Shown: positions 35,501-41,368 of the stretch, piece by piece
How the letters are laid out: each line of letters starts with the position of its first letter
Numbering within the stretch: position 1 is the stretch's first letter
From: Acidobacteriota bacterium
Lineage (GTDB): Bacteria > Acidobacteriota > Vicinamibacteria > Vicinamibacterales > SCN-69-37
Assembly (NCBI GenBank): GCA_009694745.1
Contig: SHUF01000022.1
Coordinates: forward strand, 1-41,368
DNA length: 41,368 nucleotides
Direction of reading: 5' to 3'
The notes under the pieces: model-generated
The model's input: the letters and a program-made list of their open reading frames with translations, nothing else
Database searches by the model: none
What the model was told of the DNA's origin: nothing
Program-made: the position numbers and the translations under genes

Positions 35501-36270
35501 CGCCGGCCAAACGGCTGGCGGCCGCATTCGCGCCCGACGCCGATGAAGAGACAACGGAAGGCGCAGAGATGCCCGCGGGCGCAGAGATGCCTGAGCCCGC
35601 CGAGGTCGCAGACACACCGGCCGCCGCACTGCTCCCGGATGACGTCATCGCCGACTTGCGCCAGAAGATCGAAAAGCTCGGGCCGGTCAACATGATGGCC
35701 ATTGAGCAGTTCGATGAACTTGAGACCCGTCACGTCTTCCTGACCACGCAGCGCCAGGACCTGCTAGATTCCATCGCGCAGACCAGCGAGGCCATCAAGA
35801 AGATTGATGTGACGACGAGGGAACGCTTCCAGGAAGCCTTCACCACGATCAACACCTACTTCGAGGGCACCTTCACCACCCTGTTTGGCGGCGGGCGCGC
35901 CGGACTGGTGCTGATCGATTTGGAAAATCAGGTAGAGAGCGGCATCGACATCATCGCGCAGCCCCCGGGTAAACGCCTGCAGAACGTGCAACTCCTGTCG
36001 GGCGGCGAAAAGGCGATGACGGCGATGGCCCTGATGTTCGCGGTCTTCAAGTACCGGCCCAGCCCTTTCTGTCTGCTCGACGAAATCGACGCGCCGCTTG
36101 ACGACGCCAACATCGGCCGGTTCGTCGAGATGCTGCAGGGCATGCAGGAGCACACCCAGTTCATCCTCATTACCCATAACCGGAAAACGATGGAGATTGC
36201 TGACCGTCTCTACGGCGTGACGATGGAAGAGCCGGGCGTGTCGAAGCTGATCTCCGTCCAGTTGAATTGA
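32536..36270 (+). CDS. smc: Chromosome segregation protein SMC
   Basis: SMC is the ATPase core of bacterial condensin. The 1244-residue product has the N-terminal head with Walker A GPNGCGKSN (31-39), two long coiled coils (about 170-500 and 690-1000), and a hinge between (about 520-680). The C-terminal head has the signature LSGGEKAMTAMAL and Walker B FCLLDEIDAPLDD. An insertion follows LRLANV in the N-terminal head. Before the C-terminal head a short acidic Pro/Ala segment carries GAEMP twice, encoded by a 14-base direct repeat. Length is normal. It overlaps the next gene by four bases. Confidence 0.96.
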   Translation: MRLSRLHIHGFKSFADRAELSFDDGVTAIVGPNGCGKSNVVDAITWVLGEQSAKSLRGERMEDIMFSGSDSRKPTASAEVRLRLANVAQAAMLTSTEVGGAGMMDPALGQNGQLPLVTRDVEIGRRLYRSGESEYLIDGEVCRLRDVHDLLMDSGLGIKAYAVIEQGKIGQILSARPAERRALIEEAAGVTKYKSRRRSAELKLDAARQNLMRVDDIIFEVEKQRGALKRQAARARRYKRLREELRRWEQVQFAHRQATLAREIAAAETRLLDARTRETSAAARVAELESGLEALRLELTVAEQRATETREQAHQRELEIGRCQQQVTFEKQQVEDLGHRLTQFDAEVRDLDARRSPAHAAFEAQKTVIDRARVSLQEAQGTVSACEQEYQRALTTVQGVEHDADQTRAAVMAAATTLTALRQARDNATAARDRIAQDRSRFEVELRDLQQELDRATRDRSDGDAALAEARSASERALQARTAAEAALADARGERDRLSQVLSSAHRELAGLEARLRSISEVDRQRTTFSDAARFLLAEAPETVGQHGAFADHLRVEPSFERAVDALLGDLLQHVVVDRAEQVNQALAHLEERRAGRCGFLVLDDARAVAPRVSPVLPPGARALRDVVHATGAYGGLIARAIPDAFVVETFAQAQALALATDLPVATVGGDVCRGSGLVEGGATGGALGILEIRAEAQALRTQVSDVEAIAHQCANDVTASELDIYNSEAEVASTQAALHDLEKTIVSHEGRLARAVDEVTRVSKRIELVTTERRRSEEDEQAAESRREASALAIVAHESGQLQAEQSIGSVMARLEAARADAEGHIRRVSQARAEQSTITERVQSLEVEGRRLKEAAAELEARLTARRDELERTTARREQLRASVVDIERSLDEHVHALEALRNDMRRLDEQVTGFRGRFGDKEHDIRTGRHALEAVRTEVMQSEVARATAHADLTHLAAACLEAVNLPLADVVAEVARMERDGELAAPAKRLAAAFAPDADEETTEGAEMPAGAEMPEPAEVADTPAAALLPDDVIADLRQKIEKLGPVNMMAIEQFDELETRHVFLTTQRQDLLDSIAQTSEAIKKIDVTTRERFQEAFTTINTYFEGTFTTLFGGGRAGLVLIDLENQVESGIDIIAQPPGKRLQNVQLLSGGEKAMTAMALMFAVFKYRPSPFCLLDEIDAPLDDANIGRFVEMLQGMQEHTQFILITHNRKTMEIADRLYGVTMEEPGVSKLISVQLN

Positions 36271-37388
36271 ACGAGTCCAAAGCCACCCGGTACCAGCGTT
36301 TGCGCCGCCGCGCGCAATGGATCAGCGCGGCCACCGGCGCGGCGCTTCTGCTGCTGGTCGCTCTCACCCCAGGCGCCCAGTGGCTCGCTCGCGTCGCCAC
36401 CAGTCAGGCCATGTCCTGGCCGGCAAGCCTGCAGCCCGCCATCGCCCTGAGCCTGTTTGTGGGTGCCCTCGCCCTGGTCGCCGAGGCGGTGGCATTCCCA
36501 GCCTCGCTCTACGTCGCCACTCGCGGAGGCCGGCGTTCCTCGCAGACGAGGGTGGACGTCCGGGGCGTGATGGCCTCGCAGGCCCGTGACGCCGTGGTGG
36601 GCGCGGTCGTCGTCATCGGCGTGGTCGCAGTACTTCGCTTCGCAATGTGGGTGGCCGGTGGATGGTGGTGGGCCGTCGCCAGCGCCATGCTGGCCGGCGC
36701 CAGTCTGATGGCGATGCGCCTGATTGGCAGGGGGCTGACCGCGACAGGACAGACGCTGGCCCTCGCGCGTCCCACGTTATCGGACGCGCTGGCCGCCCTG
36801 GTTGCGCGAATCGGCGGCGGATCGGTGGACGTGCGTGAGTGGACATCACCGGACGCCGGCGGCGCCCGTGCCGTGGTCACCGGCGTGGGTGGCGGCGGAC
36901 ACGTGCTGCTGAGCCGCGACATGGTGCGCGACTGGGCTGATGACGAAGTTGTCGTGGTAGTGGCTCACGAGCTTTCGCACCATGTGCACCACGATCTTGC
37001 TCGCACCGTGGCGCTCGATGCCGTGCTCTGGTGCGCGGCACTGTGGTGCGCGGACCGCGTGGTTGTCCTGTGGGGAGGCCTGGTCGGGCTGCAGGGCGGG
37101 CTGGATCTGGCGGCGCTGCCGCTGCTGGCATTGGCGGCAGGCGCGGTGTGGGCACTGGTGCGTCCTCTGCGGCTCGCGCAGTCGCGCTCGCACGAGCGGC
37201 GGGCCGATCGGTTCGCCCTTGAACAAACGGGAAACGCGGAGGCGTTTGGCCGCGCGCTCAGGCGTCTCGGTGAGGAGCACCTGGCCGAAGAGCGTCCCTC
37301 ACGCTGGACGCGCTGGCTCTTTCATCGGCATCCGCCTCTGGATGAGCGGCTGGCGCTGGGCCGGGATTTCAGCGCGCGACGACAATAA
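36267..37388 (+). CDS. M48-family membrane metalloprotease
   Basis: The 373-residue inner-membrane zinc protease belongs to the Ste24/HtpX-like M48 group. Membrane segments lie near 20-40, 57-80, 108-130 and 133-152, with two more near 250-295. The zinc motif is H234-E-L-S-H238, and the third ligand is Glu310 in SHERRADRFA. The start is TTG 36267, overlapping the smc stop (TTGA), with no better ATG nearby, so translation is probably coupled. The family handles membrane protein quality control or prenyl-protein processing; the substrate here is unknown. Its end overlaps the convergent cupredoxin gene by 20 bases. Confidence 0.87.
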   Translation: MNESKATRYQRLRRRAQWISAATGAALLLLVALTPGAQWLARVATSQAMSWPASLQPAIALSLFVGALALVAEAVAFPASLYVATRGGRRSSQTRVDVRGVMASQARDAVVGAVVVIGVVAVLRFAMWVAGGWWWAVASAMLAGASLMAMRLIGRGLTATGQTLALARPTLSDALAALVARIGGGSVDVREWTSPDAGGARAVVTGVGGGGHVLLSRDMVRDWADDEVVVVVAHELSHHVHHDLARTVALDAVLWCAALWCADRVVVLWGGLVGLQGGLDLAALPLLALAAGAVWALVRPLRLAQSRSHERRADRFALEQTGNAEAFGRALRRLGEEHLAEERPSRWTRWLFHRHPPLDERLALGRDFSARRQ

Positions 37389-37776
37389 GTGCGCCGACCA
37401 TCCCGCGCTCTCGGCAACTGTCGTTGGTCATCGAACAGTGGAACTCAAACCGGCCCGCCTTCTCTGCGCGGAACTCGAACATCACCTCGTGCCCCGGTTC
37501 CACCCGCTTCTGGATGCGGTAGTCGGGCAGGGTGAAGCTGTGGGGGATGTCCTCAGCCTCGAGCGTGATGCGCACGAGGTCGTCCTGGCTGACTTTGATT
37601 TCCTGCGCGTCAGTGCCTGACACCGTGAACCGGAACTTCTTTGCCGAGACGTTGAAGTCGCGCTTGGTCTGGGCGACGACGCCGACACCGGCAGCCACGC
37701 ACAGCAGCAGGGCAGCGCCGAGCATTGCCTGCACCCGAAACGGCCCGCGGTCCCTGGAAGGACGGTAGTGCACCAT
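37369..37776 (-). CDS. Exported cupredoxin-like protein
   Basis: The 135-residue protein has an N-terminal hydrophobic signal or anchor (AMLGAALLLCVAAGVGVVAQ) and a single cupredoxin beta-sandwich. The fold is suggested by DIPHSFTLPDYRIQKRVEPG and the C-terminal stretch FEFHCSMTNDSCRERGMVGA. Potential copper ligands are the His in PHSF and a Cys/His/Met cluster near the end. Some relatives are CoxII-like, but here the ligand order is not a standard CuA site. ATG 37776 has GAGGAAG close upstream; a GTG at 37791 is an alternative. It lies just downstream of a decayed permease. Confidence 0.75.
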   Translation of the reverse strand: MVHYRPSRDRGPFRVQAMLGAALLLCVAAGVGVVAQTKRDFNVSAKKFRFTVSGTDAQEIKVSQDDLVRITLEAEDIPHSFTLPDYRIQKRVEPGHEVMFEFRAEKAGRFEFHCSMTNDSCRERGMVGALIVVAR

Positions 37777-37815
37777 GGCTTCCTCTCTCACAGCAGCTTA
37801 GACGGTTCTGCCCGG

Positions 37816-39078
37816 CTATCGGCCTGACTGTCTGCCCGCTGTAGGCGAGTATCGCACGAACGCGCCATTTGGGTCCGGAGCCGGGCAGAGTTCCAATGTA
37901 GCGAGTACCGATTCGGCTCGCAGCGCCACCACCGGGTCCACCCAGGCCGCCCGCATTGCGGGCAGCCAGCTGGCGAGCAGCGCCGCGACCGCCCGCCCGC
38001 CCGCGACGCCCGCAAACGTCAGAGGATCCGTTGGGGCAACCCCTTAGAGCACGGCCGCGAGATACCGGCTGAGCAGCCACGCGCCGGCGAGCCCAATGAC
38101 GATGCCGCTCGCCGTCAAGGGCAGGCCGCGGCGCAAGACCAGACGCTGCACGTCCCCCGGTCTCGCGCCCAGCGCGATCCGCACACCGATTTCGCGTTGC
38201 CGCTGGTTGACCAGCGCGGAGAGCAGACCGTAAATACCCACCGAGCCAAGCAACAATCCCACCGCGCCAAAACTGCCAAGGAGCACCACCAGTAACCTCG
38301 GCCGTGCCAGGGCCCGATCGGTGGAGTCGCTGAAGGTGAACACGTCCGTGATCGGTTGGTCTGCATCAATCGACCAAATGGCTCTGCGGATTGTCGATCC
38401 CATGAACACGGGGTCGCCCAGCGTGCGGGCGACGATGGTCGTCTGGACACGGCCGTTCTGGTAGTTGCTGAGGTACATCGTGGGGCGTGCCAGCTCGCTC
38501 ATCGACACTTGCCGGATGTCGTGCACCACGCCGATGATTTCGACCGGCGCTCGGCCAAACTGAAGCTTCTGGCCAACGGCGCCACCCGGGAAGAACTGCC
38601 GCGCGAACGCGTCATTGACCACGACGACGGGTGGCGCGCCGGCACGATCGGAGGCCGCGAACTCGCGGCCGCCGATCAAACGAGCGCCAATCGTGGAGAA
38701 GTACCCGTCGCTGATGTGGATGACCGTAGCCGTGGGCGCTTGTTCACCGGCCGGCACCGGGCGGCTCGCGATCTGAAAGCTGTTCAACTCGCCGTTGCCG
38801 CTAAATGGGGCATCCGCCACCGCCACCGCCACCGCCACCGCCACCGCCGCCGACTCGACGCCAGGCAGCGTGCGCACCTTCTCAATCACCGCCTAGTAGT
38901 AGTTCATATAGCCGCGGAAACCCGGGCGGGCGGGGTCAGTCGGCACGTCATGACGATCGGAGTCGATCGTGAACTGGACCGCCACCAATCCGTCCTGACG
39001 AAAGCCGGGATCGACATCAAGCAGTGCGATGAAACTGTGGGTCATCAAGCCAGCGCCTACCACCAGCACCTCGACGCA
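37816..39078 (-). pseudogene. Decayed MacB-like permease, 5'-truncated with two in-frame stops
   Basis: The minus-strand frame reads as a MacB/FtsX permease of the acidobacterial type: LVVGAGLMTHSFIALLDVDP, then EKVRTLPGVESAA, then the FtsX core RQREIGVRIALGARPGDVQR, and finally DPLTFAGVAGGR and VDPVVALRAE. It is broken by TAG at 38890-38892 (YMNYY-stop-AVIEKV) and TAA at 38044-38046 (YLAAVL-stop-GVAPTD). The N-terminal about half is missing; similarity ends near 39078. A hexamer repeat encodes an Ala-Val run. It is a pseudogene rather than a split gene because of the multiple lesions. Confidence 0.85.
38815..38850. repeat. Tandem hexamer CGCCAC (five perfect, one imperfect)
   Basis: Five copies of CGCCAC plus CGCCGC lie inside the permease pseudogene and encode an Ala-Val run on the minus strand. 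Such a repeat can gain or lose units by slippage without shifting frame. Confidence 0.9.
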
Positions 39079-39425
39079 ACCGGCGAGCGGTACTCCACCG
39101 TCGAAGAAGCCATTAGCGACCAGGTCGTGTTCAAGGAGGTCGCGTACGGCGACGTGTTCGACAAGCAGCTGGGCCCGGTGGGATGCCGACGCATGGTGCC
39201 GTGCTGCGACTGCCGGGCGCCGCGAATTTGCCGCTACCGGCGTGGCGCAAGGCGATTGACGAATATTCCGGACCACGCAAGTTCGGCGGGGAATTCGTGA
39301 AGCCCACCGAAGTGGAGTCCTTCGTCGGAGATCTCGCCCAGGCGGTGCCGCCCGATCCCGAGAGCGAAATCGACCTCGTGGGTCAGCTGAAGTACGTGGC
39401 CGAACTGCTGCGGAAGATGTTGTAG
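39066..39425 (+). pseudogene. 5'-truncated, frame-broken gene remnant of unknown family
   Basis: The plus strand codes in one frame for TGERYSTVEEAISDQVVFKE, continuing VAYGDVFDKQLGPVG up to about 39180. In the next frame, from 39183, it gives PTHGAVLRLPGAANLPLPAW, later GPRKFGGEFVKPTEVESFVG, and ends YVAELLRKML. Together these read like the C-terminal 120 residues of a soluble protein with one frameshift. The 5' part is missing: the coding region begins about where the antisense permease similarity ends. I do not recognise the family. It ends in TAG and a ribosome-binding-like GGAGCG follows for the next ORF. Confidence 0.5.
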
Positions 39426-39433
39426 GAGCGATC

Positions 39434-39601
39434 ATGACGGTAACGGGTCACTGGATTGCTGCGGCACTGCTGTTGGGCATGCCGATCGCGGTCGAAGCGC
39501 AGGTCCGATGGACCATCACCGCCACCGTTGAACTGCTCGAACGCCTCCAGCCGCCACGCAAAGAGGTGCGAGAGGCCGGCGCAAAAGCCGGCGCCCGTTA
39601 G
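39434..39601 (+). CDS. Small exported protein, 55 residues
   Basis: The ORF encodes MTVTGHWIAAALLLGMPIAV, continuing EAQVRW, a good signal peptide with likely cleavage after EAQ or VEA. A short mature part of about 30 residues follows, with TVELLERLQPPRKEVREAGA. AGGAGCG precedes the ATG. It starts eight bases after the remnant upstream, so the two look like an operon. It ends in TAG and overlaps the convergent DUF5695 gene by four bases. It may be a genuine small secreted protein or the leftover of a larger exported one. Confidence 0.5.
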   Translation: MTVTGHWIAAALLLGMPIAVEAQVRWTITATVELLERLQPPRKEVREAGAKAGAR

Positions 39602-41367
39602 CGCGTTGCCCGGATCTCCACCACCGTTGGCTTTGCCGAGAGCGGCACCACCGAGGCACCGCGTTCTGATGCAAACGTGCCTGCGACGCGGAAGGTGCCA
39701 ACGCCGGTGGGTGTGAACGGCTGCTCCACGCGCACGCGCGCGCGCGGGGTGTCAGCCGTCGCTGGGGCCAGCGTGACTCGCACCACCTGCGTGCGCGAAT
39801 CCACCTCGACGCGTTCGAACCGGCTGGCGTCGAGTGTGAGATACAGGCCGAGCGGCGCGATGTAGACGCGCTTGCGGAGCGAGTCCACCACGTTGACCGT
39901 CACGCGCGCGCCGGAAACCGAGACGTTGCCGCCGAACGCCTGCCACCCGAACTCCGGATGATTGATGACGTAGGTGGCTGAATTAAGCGCGTGCCCAAGG
40001 AAGTTCGGGCCGTAGTCGCCCGAGTACGCATCCCACTTCAACGACTCGGGGAACGCGTGGAACGCCACCGACGCAAAGCCTTCCTGGTCAATGTTGGTGA
40101 GCGCACCCATGGTGCCGGCGTAGCCAATGCGCAACAGATGCAGGTCATCTGGCTGCTCGCGATATCGCGCCAGCACGGGAATGGCGTTGAGACCGGAACC
40201 GTAGTGATGCAGTTGGCGTTCGTAGCGTGAACCTGGGGCGCCGGCATAAATGAAGTCCCAGTAGCGGCGCGCCGCGCCGTTGTAGCCCCAGTGCGGCACC
40301 AGCGGCATGTAGCCGATGATGGAATTGACCGCGGTCAGCGACTGCGGATTGTGGCCGAAATACCGCGTCCAGGCGTAGACCTCTTCCTGGCCGGTGGAAT
40401 CCCACGCCATCTCGCTCCCGAACGGATACGCCTGCGCGGCCCAGCGATCGGCACGCATCTTCATGCGCGCTTCGAGGGCGGCCACTTTTTCCGTCCACCC
40501 CTCGCGCTTCATATCGGCCAGCGTCTCGGTGAACGCGCTGGCGCCCATGAGCCCCACGTTCGTGTAGCCCACCTTATTGGCGGGGTCGGTCAGGAACATC
40601 ATCGTCTGATACGCCTGGTCCAGATACCAGTCCCACGTGTGTCTTGTGGCGAGGCCTTCATGGTTGCGCGACACCCGATACATCGACCAGTACGCACCCA
40701 CCACATGCACGTAGTTGTAGGCGCGGCCGGTGGATTCCGACGCTTCCTTGTTCCAACTCGTCCACGTGGTCCAGTTGAGTTTCGGGTCGTAGGGGAAGTT
40801 AGGTTTGTCCTTCGGGTCGTAGTACAGCAGGCTCTTGCGGACGCCGTACTTGCGCTCGCCTTCGCTGTACTGGATGCCGCCCCACAACACGCCGTCGATG
40901 AAGCGCTCGTACTTGTCGACTTCGGCCTTCGTCGGCTGACCGAACAGTTTCATCCCAGCCGCCAGCCACGAGCCGGATCCGCCCTCATCACCAAGGCCGG
41001 CAATCCACACACGCGCGTCCTGTTCAACGATGGCGTCTTTGGCGCGGTCGTAGCTCATGACCGAGGGACTGCGGCCGAATGGGTCGCCGGGTTTGTCGAA
41101 CCACTGTTTGGTGAACAGGAAGTTACCCAGGTCGTTCACGACCTGCGCGGCCGGCTTGGTGACGTAGTACGAGAGCGCCTGATTCGTGCCGTCTGCGTAC
41201 TTCACGGTTACGCGCGCGCGGCCCCACGCCCGACCCCTCAGCGTGTATTGCTTCCAGCCATTGGCCGTGTTGCTGCCGGCGGCCACTGTCAGGGCGCCTG
41301 CCGGCACCACGTCAACCGACGTCACGCGACCCGGGTAACGTAGAAACAGTTTCATGTCTTCGTCCAT
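39598..41367 (-). CDS. DUF5695-like protein, N-terminus outside window
   Basis: The 589 visible residues are the C-terminal part of a large protein, probably exported. They contain LGDEGGSGSWLAAGMKLFGQ, NKEASESTGRAYNYVHVVGA, SEMAWDSTGQEEVYAWTRYF and QLHHYGSGLNAIPVLARY, as in DUF5695 proteins. These have a long alpha-helical, toroid-like region that looks like a glycoside hydrolase barrel, then a beta-rich C-terminal domain (about 480-589). A carbohydrate-active role is plausible but not shown. The reading frame is open to the window edge, so the gene starts beyond 41368. It ends in TAA. Confidence 0.7.
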   Translation of the reverse strand: MDEDMKLFLRYPGRVTSVDVVPAGALTVAAGSNTANGWKQYTLRGRAWGRARVTVKYADGTNQALSYYVTKPAAQVVNDLGNFLFTKQWFDKPGDPFGRSPSVMSYDRAKDAIVEQDARVWIAGLGDEGGSGSWLAAGMKLFGQPTKAEVDKYERFIDGVLWGGIQYSEGERKYGVRKSLLYYDPKDKPNFPYDPKLNWTTWTSWNKEASESTGRAYNYVHVVGAYWSMYRVSRNHEGLATRHTWDWYLDQAYQTMMFLTDPANKVGYTNVGLMGASAFTETLADMKREGWTEKVAALEARMKMRADRWAAQAYPFGSEMAWDSTGQEEVYAWTRYFGHNPQSLTAVNSIIGYMPLVPHWGYNGAARRYWDFIYAGAPGSRYERQLHHYGSGLNAIPVLARYREQPDDLHLLRIGYAGTMGALTNIDQEGFASVAFHAFPESLKWDAYSGDYGPNFLGHALNSATYVINHPEFGWQAFGGNVSVSGARVTVNVVDSLRKRVYIAPLGLYLTLDASRFERVEVDSRTQVVRVTLAPATADTPRARVRVEQPFTPTGVGTFRVAGTFASERGASVVPLSAKPTVVEIRATR

Positions 41368-41368
41368 C

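Noticed and set aside
38815..38850. Hexamer repeat as a CRISPR-like array
   Set aside because: The units are contiguous with no spacers and lie within a former coding frame.
37816..39078. Permease remnant as a working split gene like pilB and pilC
   Set aside because: It lacks its N-terminal half and has two different stop codons, so decay is the better explanation.

Overview
The window is GC-rich chromosomal DNA from a Gram-negative bacterium with an outer membrane (OmpA, an outer-membrane barrel, MacA/MacB-type pumps), a type IVa pilus and a Tat system. The gene content and style suggest an Acidobacteriota, possibly Vicinamibacteria-like: an N-methylated pilin with the ARMSAN stretch, an ABC transporter between pilA and pilD as in Myxococcus, stand-alone MacB-like permeases, and a DUF5695 protein. 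This placement is inference. No rRNA, tRNA, CRISPR array or insertion sequence was seen.

Layout. 14-3399: end of the alpha ribosomal operon (rpmJ-rpsM-rpsK-rpsD-rpoA-rplQ), closed by a strong hairpin terminator. 3521-7687: a PLP-dependent threonine/serine dehydratase, then on the minus strand an MltB-type lytic transglycosylase and an EF-G-like GTPase. 7724-12321 (minus): operon Yip1 membrane protein, HlyD/MacA fusion protein, two MacB-like permeases, with no ATPase subunit. 12431-23931 (plus): an outer-membrane barrel protein and then a type IV pilus locus: pilB, pilT, pilC, a sigma-54 promoter, pilA, a VKOR-DsbA fusion, an ABC ATPase and permease resembling Myxococcus PilH/PilI, a small membrane-anchored protein, pilD, and two minor pseudopilin genes, the second running into aroB. 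23770-29644: aroB (minus), proS (plus), a DUF1697 protein, HEAT-repeat and OmpA genes (minus). 29804-37388 (plus): tatA, tatC, an S41 protease, smc and an M48 protease. 37369-41367: a cupredoxin gene, a decayed MacB-like permease pseudogene joined head-to-head to another 5'-truncated gene, a tiny exported-protein ORF, and a DUF5695 protein cut by the window edge.

The most unusual feature is in the pilus locus. pilB and pilC, both otherwise well conserved, are each interrupted by one in-frame UAG. Each UAG is followed within two or three codons by an in-frame ATG with an AGG or AGGA just upstream. pilT, between them, is intact. UAG is also the normal terminator of at least twelve genes here, including rpsM, rpoA and rplQ, so global reassignment is ruled out. 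What remains is sequencing or assembly error, recent pseudogenisation, local readthrough, or expression as two chains. In PilB the split would separate the N-terminal c-di-GMP-binding MshEN module from the ATPase motor.

The pilus genes make functional sense together: PilB/PilT/PilC are extension motor, retraction motor and platform; PilA carries exactly two cysteines in its mature part; the VKOR-DsbA fusion could oxidise them; PilD processes the pilins; and a consensus -24/-12 promoter with paired upstream octamers fits PilR/RpoN-type control of pilA. pilMNOPQ and pilSR are not in the window.
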